Shown here: positions 7,393 through 13,954 of the stretch, piece after piece
Position numbering within the stretch: position 1 is the stretch's first letter
Layout of the letters: every line of letters begins with the position of its first letter
From: Salegentibacter sp.
GTDB lineage: Bacteria; Bacteroidota; Bacteroidia; Flavobacteriales; Flavobacteriaceae
DNA length: 13,954 nt
Assembly: GCA_024635815.1 (NCBI GenBank)
Contig: JAGXIG010000051.1
Coordinates: forward strand, 1 to 13,954
Reading direction: 5' to 3'
The notes under the pieces: generated by a model
What the model saw: only the letters and a program-made list of their open reading frames with translations
Told to the model about the DNA's origin: nothing
Database searches by the model: none
Made by a program: the position numbers and the translations under genes

Positions 7393-8052
7393 ATGTTTCA
7401 CCACACGCATCCCTATAAACCTTTTATCCCGGAAAACGCTACAAAACTAATCGTAGGAACTTTGCCGCCACCGCGGTTTACTAAACAACAATTAAAGGAA
7501 GGTGACGTTGATTTTTGTTACGGAAGCCGCGATGGACTCTTATGGATTGTGCTCGACAATATCTTTAGACTCGATCTTAAATTTGAAACTACAGAAGATG
7601 CCGTGAGACAGCGTAAAGATTTTCTAAAGGATCGGGGGATAGGCATTTGCGATATGGTAGAAAGCAGCCGAAGGGAAAAAATAGACGCTTCAGATCTTGG
7701 AATGCAAGAGGTGGAGCTTCGGAATATGGTTGAAATTTTAAAAGAAAACACAAAGATAGACACGCTACTTTTTACCGGTGGGAATTCCAAAAACGGTCCT
7801 GAATATTTTTTCCGAAAGCATTTGAAGAAGTTAGATAGTGATATCCGTTTAAAAGTGATTTCTAATGAAGTTCCCAGGGTGCATCAATTTATCCTGGACG
7901 GCCGACTCATAAAAACAGTATCCCTAACCGCACCCTCCGGCTCTGCCAACCGGGCTATCGGGAGTACGGAACTATACAAGCAACTTAAGCAAAAAGATAA
8001 AGATTTTAATACTATAGATTTTAGGGTAATGCAGTATAGGGAGTGGTTTTAA
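7393..8052 (+). CDS. Uracil-DNA glycosylase superfamily protein
   Basis: A 219-residue protein whose spaced motifs follow the uracil-DNA glycosylase fold: LIVGTLPPPR (19-28) for motif 1, where the catalytic loop sits; YGSRDGLLWIVL (43-54), like the Y-G-x-P-x-N-x-F-W segment; GIGICDMVESSR (82-93), like G-I-x-x-x-D; LLFTGGNSK (125-133) for the central strand; and SLTAPSGSANRA (177-188) in place of the DNA-intercalating L-P-S-x-S-x-A-N loop. It should act on damaged (deaminated) bases in DNA, closest in style to the MUG / deoxyinosine-glycosylase branch. The catalytic Asn/Asp found after GxxP in other families is not obvious here, so the substrate, and even activity, is uncertain. The start ATG follows an A-rich run (attaaaaaaag). 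It is convergent with the dioxygenase gene. Confidence 0.75.
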   Translation: MFHHTHPYKPFIPENATKLIVGTLPPPRFTKQQLKEGDVDFCYGSRDGLLWIVLDNIFRLDLKFETTEDAVRQRKDFLKDRGIGICDMVESSRREKIDASDLGMQEVELRNMVEILKENTKIDTLLFTGGNSKNGPEYFFRKHLKKLDSDIRLKVISNEVPRVHQFILDGRLIKTVSLTAPSGSANRAIGSTELYKQLKQKDKDFNTIDFRVMQYREWF

Positions 8053-8055
8053 CCA

Positions 8056-8096
8056 ATTCGTCATCGCGAGCGAAGAACGAGCGTTACGATCTTTTG
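8056..8096. repeat. Fragment resembling a CGTCATTGCGAG-type interspersed repeat
   Basis: Starting just after the stop of the glycosylase gene, the sequence attcgtcatcgcgagcgaag and then aacgagcgttacgatctttt resembles a short palindromic-type repeat common in many bacterial genomes (CGTCATTGCGAG ... GCAATC). The identification rests on memory and on only one copy, so it is tentative. It sits directly before copy 2 of the 102-bp repeat. Confidence 0.4.
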
Positions 8097-8111
8097 TTGG
8101 GAGGTTAACCG

Positions 8112-8213
8112 TCATATCGATTTCTAACGCGGGTCGGAAGTATCGAGAAGTGCAATGCAGTGAAAACTTCCAACGGTTCTCCATTCAGCGCTATTTTCGC
8201 TATGGCTCAAATA
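8112..8213 (+). repeat. 102-bp interspersed repeat, copy 2
   Basis: Direct repeat of 3239-3340 with six substitutions and no indels. Three of the six differences fall in the small 5' hairpin and two in the right arm of the longer inverted repeat, so this copy can fold less well than copy 1. It lies between the convergent glycosylase and dioxygenase genes, where it cannot disturb a promoter. Confidence 0.9.
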
Positions 8214-8301
8214 TCATCACTCCTTTAGACTAGTATTTGTAAATTTCCTGTTTACTTCTGCTACTTGATAAAACAATTACCTACAAACTTAGAAAAATAT
8301 T

Positions 8302-9240
8302 TTAATGTTTCAATTCAGGAAGAAGACGTTCTATACGTTCCCTTGCCTGTTCGTATTGATCGGGTAATTTTAGACTGCTTCCAAGTTCCTCTAAACTCTC
8401 GTCCCTGGTAAAGCCGGGATTATCGGTGGCAATTTCAAATAAAACTCCCCCAGGTTCCTTAAAGTAGAGGGAGAAGAAATAGTCACGATCTATTTTTTCG
8501 GTGATCTGTAAACCTTTTTGAACAATCTTTTCCCGAAAACGCATTTGCGTTTCTTCATCTTTAACACGAAAAGCAATATGGTGATTGGTACCAGCAGCGT
8601 TAATTCCCCGCTCGGCTGTCGGATCTTCGTGAATATCTATAATAGCAGCATTTTTAACCGCACTTGTTTTGTATCTATAAAATTCACCAACTTTTTCTTC
8701 AAGTTCGTATCCAAAAATATCAGTTAGGATACTGGCGGTTGGTCCAACATTATATAAAGTAAGGGTTACACTGTGAAAACCTTTTAAAGCAACATCATTC
8801 TTAACTTCATCGGTTTCCCAACCTTCACGATTATCTTCGTGTGTGGGAACAATTAGTTTTAAATTAAGACCGTCGGGATCGCGGAATGGTAAGTATTGTT
8901 CTTCAAATTGCTCCCTGACTTTCCCAAATTCCACTCCGTGTTTTTCAAAACGTTTCTGCCAGAAATCCAGGCTACCTTCAGGAACGGAATAACCGATTTC
9001 TGTGGCCATTCCCACCCCGTTTTTTCCTTGCTTAACCCTTTGCCACGGAAAAAAAGTAAGAATGCTTCCTGGCGTACCTGCTTTATCTCCAAAGTAAAAA
9101 TGATAGGTTTGCGGATCATCAAAATTCACCGTTTTTTTAACCATGCGTAATCCCAGCACTTTAGTGTAAAAATCGTAGTTACGTTGTGCATTTCCGGCAA
9201 TCGCGGTTATATGGTGTAAACCAAGTATTTTATCTTCCAT
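8302..9240 (-). CDS. Ring-cleaving dioxygenase, VOC/glyoxalase family
   Basis: A 312-residue protein with two glyoxalase/bleomycin-resistance (VOC) modules: residues 5-135 (GLHHITAIAGNAQRNYDFY...) and 153-272 (GFHSVTLTLYN...). The likely metal ligands are H10 (in LHHIT), H221 (in TNHHIAF) and E269 (in LFEIA), the same pattern and spacing as the Fe(II) ligands of PcpA-type hydroquinone dioxygenases; MhqO/LinE-like proteins belong to the same group. It should open the ring of a hydroquinone or related aromatic with O2 in the cytoplasm, often as detoxification; the true substrate is not visible. The gene starts 71 bases after the stop of the P-type ATPase on the same strand and could be its distal operon partner or have its own promoter; no quinone-response regulator is in view. 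Confidence 0.88.
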   Translation of the reverse strand: MEDKILGLHHITAIAGNAQRNYDFYTKVLGLRMVKKTVNFDDPQTYHFYFGDKAGTPGSILTFFPWQRVKQGKNGVGMATEIGYSVPEGSLDFWQKRFEKHGVEFGKVREQFEEQYLPFRDPDGLNLKLIVPTHEDNREGWETDEVKNDVALKGFHSVTLTLYNVGPTASILTDIFGYELEEKVGEFYRYKTSAVKNAAIIDIHEDPTAERGINAAGTNHHIAFRVKDEETQMRFREKIVQKGLQITEKIDRDYFFSLYFKEPGGVLFEIATDNPGFTRDESLEELGSSLKLPDQYEQARERIERLLPELKH

Positions 9241-9311
9241 AGTTTTTTATTTCAATTAAGTAAAAAGAAAACGGATTTCGGTTAAAATAATGGTAAAATG
9301 TCTATAAGTAG

Positions 9312-11810
9312 CTAATTTTTAGTCCTTCGTTTGTAGAATTTATAGCCTTCAATCCAAATTACCGATAAAAATCCAATTAAGATACTTAAGCCTAATTGTT
9401 TTACTGAAATCTGTCCAAATTCGAAGAATATCCTTAGTGGTCTCCAGTATAGCATTGCGGCACTTAATAATGTGGTAATTCCAATTATTATTGGAATAAG
9501 TCTGTTTTTGTAAGAAAGGGTTGTTATTGCAGAATAATAGAAAGAACGGTTTACCAAAGTTAAAAATATATTTGCGGCTATTAAACAGCTAAAAACCATG
9601 CTCCGGGTCAGATCTTCAGAAAGGCCCGAAGAAACAGCGAACCGGTAAATACCCAGGGTACCTGCCGATATACCAATACCTTGAATAATACTTAGGCTTA
9701 ATTCTTTTACATTAAAAAAGTTTTGTGTTGTCGGTCTTGGTTTTCGTTTTAAAATATTGGCTTCAGCCGGTTCATTTTCATAAATGATAGAGCAGGTTGG
9801 CCCCATAATTAATTCCAGAAATATAATATGTATCGGAGAGAAGATATTGGGGTAAATCCATCCTAAAGCCAGAGGGATAAAAACCGTGAGTATAATAGGA
9901 ATATGAATAGAAATTATATATTGAATTGCTTTTTTTAAGTTGTTATAAATTCTTCTACCCATTTCTACAGCATCAACCATCCCTGAAAGGTCATCTTTTA
10001 TCAAAATTAAAGATGCAGCCTCTTTAGCAAGCTCGCTTCCTCTTTTGCCCATCGCAATGCCAATATGGGCAGCTTTTAATGCGGGTCCGTCATTAACCCC
10101 ATCACCGGTCATGGCAACAATTTCGTTATTGGCCTTTAGTGCATTGATAATCTTTAATTTTGCTTCAGGAAACATTCGGGTAAAAATATTTATAGTTTTT
10201 ACTTTCTCTTTAAGCTCTTCTTCTGAAAATTCCAAAAGCTCTTCGCCGTCCATACTTTTCCCGGCATTTCTGAAATTGATTTGCCTGGCAATTTCACCGG
10301 TAGTTTTTGCATTATCACCGGTGATTATTTTTACCTGAAGTCCTGCGGAATAAAAATCTTCAAATACTTTGCTTATGTTCGCTTTCGGCGGATCATAAAA
10401 TGCGATAAGTCCCAAAAATTCAAACTTTAGATCTTGCTGAATTTCAGGGAATTCCTGAATTTTCGTATTTACTTCACCTACACCCAACACTCTAAATCCC
10501 TCGCTAGCCAGGTTGTCCAATTGCTTTTCAATTAGCCTTTTCATGCTTCCATCCAGATCAGAGACTTTTAATATGGCTTCCGGTGCTCCTTTTGCGGCAA
10601 TAATTCTTTCTCCCAGCTTATTTTCAAAAATATGAGTCATCATTGGTGGTTTACCACTAAGAGGATACTCATGAATCATCTTAAAATCTGATCTCTGGTC
10701 TAAATCGGTATTTAAATTGTAAGCATTATGGATGGCGATTTCCATAGGGTCAAAAGGAATAGGCTCGCTAGCCCACATGCTTACATCAAGAAGTCTTTTC
10801 GCATGGGTGTTGAGAGGTACATTTGCATCTTGAAGTTCCCAATTTTCACCTGTGACAATTTTGGCCAGACTCATTTTATTTTGAGTAATTGTTCCAGTCT
10901 TATCAGCACAAATTACGGTAGCGCTTCCAAGGCTTTCAACCGTTTTCATTTGTTTGACAATAATCCCCATTTTCATCAGTCGCCAGGCTCCCATAGCCAT
11001 AAAAGTGGCAAAGGCAACAGGTATTTCTTCAGGAAGAATACTCATTGCCAGCGTCAAGGCCTGTAGCAAACTTCCTAGAATACTAAGTGTTTTTACATAA
11101 TTTAATATCCATACGAGTAGAAAAAAGAAACTACCGGCAATCACCATTTTTTTTACAAAATTGTTGATCTGTTTCTCGAGTAAGGTTTTTTCTTGTTTTT
11201 GGGATTCCATGCTTTTCCCGATTTTTCCCAATCGGGTTTTATTGCCAATTGCAGTGACTTTAGCAACGGCAAGTCCGCCAACCACTTGTGTTCCCATATA
11301 GATTTCGGGATTTTCTTCTGGCTGTTTGGAAACACTAAACGATTCTCCGGTTAATACTGATTCGTTAACAGAAAAGTCATTTGATTGTAGGATTTTAGCA
11401 TCTGCGGGAACACTAGTGCCTTCTTCAATCACAATAATATCATCTAAAACTAATTTTGACGCGGAAATTTTTTCGAGCTTTTTATTACGAATAACTTTGG
11501 TTTCCGGTTGAATGATCTCTTCTAGTTTTTTGAGAGCATTTCTACTTCTGGTCTCCTGAAACAGTGATATACCGGCTACTAATATAATTGCGAAACTAAG
11601 AAAGAGGCCATCTCCTGGATTTCCCGTAAGAAAATATATGGTGGCAGCAACCAAAAGCAAAATAATCATAGGCTCGGTGACCAAAGTTTGCATTGCTGTA
11701 AAAAAACCAGATTTTTTTTTGGAAGTTATTTGATTGTACCCATTATTTTCGGCGGAAGTTTTAACCGCTTCGGAGGTAAGACCTTTAAAATCAGCGGTAA
11801 AATTTGGCAT
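9312..11810 (-). CDS. Cation-transporting P-type ATPase, P2-like
   Basis: An 832-residue P-type ATPase pump of the inner membrane. In order: cation-ATPase N domain (1-60), actuator motif TGES (154-157), helix-M4 motif LPEEIP (259-264), phosphorylation site CADKTGT with D303, nucleotide-binding KGAPE (407-411), TGDNAKT (497-503) and hinge TGDGVNDGPALKAA (568-581), then a C-terminal set of helices up to residue 822. Catalytic residues are complete, so it should hydrolyse ATP and move a cation. The overall order is that of Ca2+-ATPases, and E261 matches SERCA E309, but the M6 segment reads FLELIMGPT (664-672) where SERCA has WVNLVTDGL, so the Ca2+ ligands N796 and D800 align with E666 and G670. 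The transported ion is therefore open. It follows the small gene at 11837-12160 by 26 bases and is probably co-transcribed with it. Confidence 0.93.
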   Translation of the reverse strand: MPNFTADFKGLTSEAVKTSAENNGYNQITSKKKSGFFTAMQTLVTEPMIILLLVAATIYFLTGNPGDGLFLSFAIILVAGISLFQETRSRNALKKLEEIIQPETKVIRNKKLEKISASKLVLDDIIVIEEGTSVPADAKILQSNDFSVNESVLTGESFSVSKQPEENPEIYMGTQVVGGLAVAKVTAIGNKTRLGKIGKSMESQKQEKTLLEKQINNFVKKMVIAGSFFFLLVWILNYVKTLSILGSLLQALTLAMSILPEEIPVAFATFMAMGAWRLMKMGIIVKQMKTVESLGSATVICADKTGTITQNKMSLAKIVTGENWELQDANVPLNTHAKRLLDVSMWASEPIPFDPMEIAIHNAYNLNTDLDQRSDFKMIHEYPLSGKPPMMTHIFENKLGERIIAAKGAPEAILKVSDLDGSMKRLIEKQLDNLASEGFRVLGVGEVNTKIQEFPEIQQDLKFEFLGLIAFYDPPKANISKVFEDFYSAGLQVKIITGDNAKTTGEIARQINFRNAGKSMDGEELLEFSEEELKEKVKTINIFTRMFPEAKLKIINALKANNEIVAMTGDGVNDGPALKAAHIGIAMGKRGSELAKEAASLILIKDDLSGMVDAVEMGRRIYNNLKKAIQYIISIHIPIILTVFIPLALGWIYPNIFSPIHIIFLELIMGPTCSIIYENEPAEANILKRKPRPTTQNFFNVKELSLSIIQGIGISAGTLGIYRFAVSSGLSEDLTRSMVFSCLIAANIFLTLVNRSFYYSAITTLSYKNRLIPIIIGITTLLSAAMLYWRPLRIFFEFGQISVKQLGLSILIGFLSVIWIEGYKFYKRRTKN

Positions 11811-11836
11811 ATAACATCTATAAATGAGGCTTAAGC

Positions 11837-12160
11837 TTAAAGATGCTTATGCAAACGTTTTACAATATTGTAAGTATTCGAATCTGAATAAGTGCCAAAG
11901 GCATTTACTAAAACACCCTTAATTTTATGATTGCGGGAAGAAATAGCGTAAACGATCATTTCATCTCCTGGGTCTGTCATTCCTTCAAAACGGTAGATCT
12001 CGTCGATTTCAAATTCTTCCGGTGAAAGCTCGAGCGCACGTTGGGTATCTACAATTTTGTCTTTTTCCGGCTCTAATTTAAAGTCGGTGGTATATCCTCG
12101 CACTGCCAAGCCATTAATGGCCTGGCTCACGGTTTCGTAGTCGTGTCTTTCTACCAGCAT
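11837..12160 (-). CDS. Small conserved Bacteroidetes protein (often labelled PRPP synthetase)
   Basis: A protein of 107 residues if started at the ATG at 12160 (MLVERHDYETVSQAINGLAV...). An upstream in-frame ATG would add 17 residues, but the added part (MFYFNNLSNLTGIISEI) does not look like the family, so I prefer the shorter form. The sequence pattern (AINGLAVRGYTTDF, then EEFEIDEIYRFEGMTDPGDE and IVYAISS...KGVLVNAFG) matches a small family I know from Bacteroidetes that databases often name phosphoribosylpyrophosphate synthetase. It has none of the PRPP-synthetase catalytic parts and is a third of that enzyme's length, so I read the name as a carry-over; the function is unknown. The gene precedes the P-type ATPase by 26 bases on the same strand. 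Confidence 0.75.
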   Translation of the reverse strand: MLVERHDYETVSQAINGLAVRGYTTDFKLEPEKDKIVDTQRALELSPEEFEIDEIYRFEGMTDPGDEMIVYAISSRNHKIKGVLVNAFGTYSDSNTYNIVKRLHKHL

Positions 12161-12257
12161 AATTTCTGAAATTATACCTGTTAAATTACTCAAATTATTG
12201 AAGTAAAACAATTGAAAATCAGTAATTTATTTTGCAGTAAATTTCTAATTTAAAGAA

Positions 12258-12638
12258 TCAATAATTTTTTTTCAATTTTTGTTGAACTTCGGTAGCGATC
12301 TCTTCTAAATCATCATTTTTAGCCGCTTGCATAGAAGATATAGGGTCTACAGCTGAAACTTCAATTTCGCCATTATCGTTTTCTTCAACGATAACATTAC
12401 AGGGTAGAAAAACGCCTATTTTATCTTCACTTTTAAGGGCTTTATGCGCAAATTCTGGGTTGCAGGCACCAAGAATCTTGTATTTTTTAAAATCTACATC
12501 AATTTTTTTCTTCAGCGTTTCCTTTACATCAATTTCAGTGAGTACACCAAAACCCTCCTATTTCAGGGCGCCGGTAACAATTTCTATCGCTTTATCAAAA
12601 TTCTTTTCTTTTAAAGTAGTATTAAAATAATAGCTCAT
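12258..12638 (-). pseudogene. DUF302 family gene interrupted by an in-frame amber stop
   Basis: Read from the ATG at 12638 leftward, one frame encodes a full DUF302 protein of 126 positions except for a TAG at codon 27 (bases 12558-12560). Before it: MSYYFNTTLKEKNFDKAIEIV, then TGALK. After it: EGFGVLTEIDVKETLKKKID, ... YKILGACNPEFAHKAL (C59), ... IGVFLPCNVIVEE (C80), ending at TGA (12258-12260). Relatives usually read ALKEEGFGVLTEID here, so one G-to-T change turning GAG into TAG explains it. There is no indel, and the family's two conserved cysteine motifs are intact. DUF302 function is not established. No in-frame start lies shortly after the stop, so reinitiation is unlikely. Other genes here end in TAG, so the codon is not reassigned. 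It is either a young pseudogene or a sequencing error. Confidence 0.88.
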
Positions 12639-12811
12639 AACTTAAGTTTTATCGATCTATTTTTCAGCATTAATTTACGAAGAAATGCTAGCAATATGAA
12701 TCAAACTAAGTTTTAAAGTTTTCTTAATTTCTCAGTAATGCATGTGTCTTTAGTTTTTCAAATATCTTACAATGATTCTCGTTGAAAAATGACTTAGCGA
12801 AAGATTTTTAA

Positions 12812-12834
12812 TCTGAAGCTTATTCAACTTCAGA
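12812..12834. repeat. Hairpin upstream of the pyrR promoter
   Basis: tctgaag (12812-12818) and cttcaga (12828-12834) are exact inverted arms around a 9-base loop. The run of A that follows would be a run of T before the stem on the minus strand, so it is not a standard terminator in either direction. It sits about 17 bases upstream of the proposed -7 element, where an operator could lie; that role is a guess. Confidence 0.4.
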
Positions 12835-12850
12835 AAAAAATAAAAAAGCT

Positions 12851-12858
12851 TACTTTTG
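12851..12858 (+). promoter_or_regulatory. pyrR: Candidate Bacteroidetes -7 promoter element for pyrR-pyrB
   Basis: tacttttg is an exact match to TAnnTTTG, the -7 consensus of the Bacteroidetes primary sigma factor, 31 bases before the pyrR ATG. A convincing -33 TTTG is not present at the expected distance. If used, the transcript would start near 12865, leaving a leader of only about 25 bases. Confidence 0.45.
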
Positions 12859-12889
12859 TGATAGAACTTCTACTTTTTGCAACGAAACT

Positions 12890-13429
12890 ATGGGCCAAAG
12901 AATACTACTGAATGCTGTTGAAATAAATATTATTCTGCATCGTCTTGCCTGCCAGTTAGTTGAAAATCACACCGATTTTAAGAATACCGTGATTATAGGA
13001 ATCCAACCACGTGGGGTTTTCCTTGCAGAGAGAATTATAAAGATTCTTAAGGAAGAATATAAAATCACAAATTTAGATTCTGGGCATCTGGATATCACTT
13101 TTTACCGCGACGATTTTAGAAGGGGAGACAAACCGCTTGAAGCCAATAAAACCAAAATTGATTTTATTGTGGAAGACAAAAAAGTGATATTTATTGATGA
13201 TGTTCTATACACCGGCCGAAGCATTAGAGCTGCACTAACCGCTGTACAATCTTTTGGCAGGCCTGCTGAAATTGAATTATTAAGTTTTATAGATAGGCGA
13301 TTTAGCCGTCATTTACCTATTCAGCCAGATTATAATGGACGACAGGTAGATGCGATAAACGAAGAAAAAGTAATAGTAAACTGGAAAGAAAACGATGGGG
13401 AAGACGTGGTTTATCTGGTTTCTAAATAA
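12890..13429 (+). CDS. pyrR: PyrR, pyrimidine regulator / uracil phosphoribosyltransferase
   Basis: A 179-residue type I phosphoribosyltransferase. It has the PRPP-binding loop VIFIDDVLYTGRS (99-111), the PyrR signature GHLDITFYRDDF (65-76), and FIDRRFSRHLPIQPDYNGRQV (133-153), close to the PyrR-specific IDRxHRELPIxxDxxG segment; length is typical. In Firmicutes this protein binds pyr leader RNA and attenuates transcription in response to UMP, and it also converts uracil plus PRPP to UMP. It lies 8 bases upstream of pyrB, so the two form an operon. The short leader shows no attenuator, so RNA-based control at this place is doubtful and the enzyme activity or another mode of regulation may matter more. 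The ATG follows an A-rich segment (gcaacgaaact). Confidence 0.95.
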   Translation: MGQRILLNAVEINIILHRLACQLVENHTDFKNTVIIGIQPRGVFLAERIIKILKEEYKITNLDSGHLDITFYRDDFRRGDKPLEANKTKIDFIVEDKKVIFIDDVLYTGRSIRAALTAVQSFGRPAEIELLSFIDRRFSRHLPIQPDYNGRQVDAINEEKVIVNWKENDGEDVVYLVSK

Positions 13430-13437
13430 CTAAATAT

Positions 13438-13954
13438 ATGAGCGAATTAAGTGTAAATCACTTACTGGGAATTAAATATCTTAATAAAGAAGATATTGAG
13501 TATATTTTTAAAACCGCCGATCATTTTAAGGAAGTGATCAACCGACCTATTAAAAAAGTCCCTTCGCTTAGAGATATTACCATTGCCAACTTGTTTTTTG
13601 AAAATTCCACCAGAACCCGACTTTCTTTTGAACTTGCAGAAAAACGTTTAAGTGCTGATGTAGTTAATTTTTCAGCGGCATCTTCTTCGGTAAAAAAAGG
13701 AGAAACGTTAATAGATACCGTGAACAATATCTTATCTATGAAAGTAGATATGGTAGTGATGCGGCATCCAAATCCCGGGGCGGGAATTTTTCTTTCACGC
13801 CATGTAAAAGCCAGTATCATTAATGCAGGTGATGGCGCTCACGAACATCCCACCCAGGCACTTTTGGATACTTATTCAATTAGAGAACGACTTGGAGAGG
13901 TAGCAGGAAAAAAAGTAGTGATTGTGGGCGATATTCTGCATAGTAGGGTAGCGC
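13438..13954 (+). CDS. pyrB: Aspartate carbamoyltransferase catalytic subunit (3'-truncated)
   Basis: The frame opens with ATG at 13438 and runs off the window edge after 172 codons. It carries the carbamoyl-phosphate loop ENSTRTRLSFE (55-65), the catalytic SSVKKGET (83-90), the MRHPNPG segment (108-114), GDGAHEHPTQALLDT (131-145) and the start of the aspartate domain, VVIVGDILHSRVA (160-172). These are the hallmark residues of the enzyme that joins aspartate and carbamoyl phosphate to form carbamoyl aspartate, the committed step of pyrimidine synthesis. About 130-140 residues are missing at the C-terminus. It is the second gene of the pyrR-pyrB operon; no regulatory subunit (pyrI) is visible within the window. 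Confidence 0.97.
   Translation, partial: MSELSVNHLLGIKYLNKEDIEYIFKTADHFKEVINRPIKKVPSLRDITIANLFFENSTRTRLSFELAEKRLSADVVNFSAASSSVKKGETLIDTVNNILSMKVDMVVMRHPNPGAGIFLSRHVKASIINAGDGAHEHPTQALLDTYSIRERLGEVAGKKVVIVGDILHSRVA

Larger units (their letters stand above)
12639..12889. other. Divergent intergenic region between the DUF302 gene and pyrR
   Basis: 251 AT-rich bases without a gene. It should hold the promoters for both directions. The plus-strand side has a good TAnnTTTG element (12851-12858) and a hairpin just upstream. On the minus-strand side only near matches to the -7 element are seen (ttagtttga, reverse complement of 12699-12707). I see no PyrR-type RNA attenuator or T-box. Confidence 0.6.

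Noticed and set aside
12161..12211. N-terminal extension of the small conserved protein to an ATG at 12211
   Set aside because: The 17 extra residues do not resemble the family's start, and the ATG at 12160 gives the expected length.
12558..12560. TAG at codon 27 of the DUF302 gene as a programmed pyrrolysine or recoded codon
   Set aside because: Neighbouring genes use TAG as an ordinary stop, no recoding signal is visible, and relatives carry a plain glutamate there.
13521..13820. Minus-strand open frame of 99 codons
   Set aside because: It lies antisense to pyrB, whose motifs are unmistakable.
1..13954. CRISPR array, tRNA, rRNA, prophage, toxin-antitoxin or insertion-sequence genes
   Set aside because: No regularly spaced repeats, no cloverleaf or rRNA-like segment, no transposase, integrase or phage protein was seen on either strand.

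Overview
The window looks like chromosomal DNA from a flavobacterium (Bacteroidota, family Flavobacteriaceae; a marine Gramella/Salegentibacter/Zunongwangia-type genome is my guess). The grounds are AT-rich intergenic DNA, A-rich rather than GGAGG-type ribosome-binding regions, a TAnnTTTG-type promoter element before pyrR, protein families in the form seen in that group, and intergenic repeats of the kind I remember from flavobacterial genomes. The genus is inference.

Layout, left half, plus strand: the 3' part of a SAM-dependent methyltransferase (1-625); a ClC-family anion transporter with a probable TTG start (662-1933); a secreted coiled-coil protein of unknown function (2033-3226); a 363-bp gap holding copy 1 of a 102-bp repeat; a full-length pyruvate carboxylase (3590-7039); a 353-bp gap holding a second kind of repeat-like element that ends in a strong hairpin; and a uracil-DNA-glycosylase-superfamily protein (7393-8052).

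Centre and right: a 249-bp convergent gap holds a short repeat fragment plus copy 2 of the 102-bp repeat. A minus-strand block follows, read right to left: a DUF302 gene interrupted by an in-frame TAG (12638-12258), a small conserved Bacteroidetes protein often labelled PRPP synthetase (12160-11837), a P2-like cation P-type ATPase (11810-9312) and a VOC-family ring-cleaving dioxygenase (9240-8302). The last three could be co-transcribed (gaps of 26 and 71 bp). Diverging from this block is the start of a pyrimidine operon, pyrR (12890-13429) and pyrB (13438 to the window edge), 8 bp apart.

Functionally this is mostly housekeeping: anaplerosis (pyruvate carboxylase), pyrimidine synthesis, ion transport and DNA repair. 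I found no clear undescribed multi-gene system, defence island, prophage, CRISPR array, tRNA or rRNA. The points most worth a second look are the amber-interrupted DUF302 gene, the structured 102-bp repeat pair and other interspersed elements in the gaps, the secreted protein with a hydrophobic glycine-rich centre between coiled coils, and two transporters whose key ion-pathway residues depart from the textbook forms.
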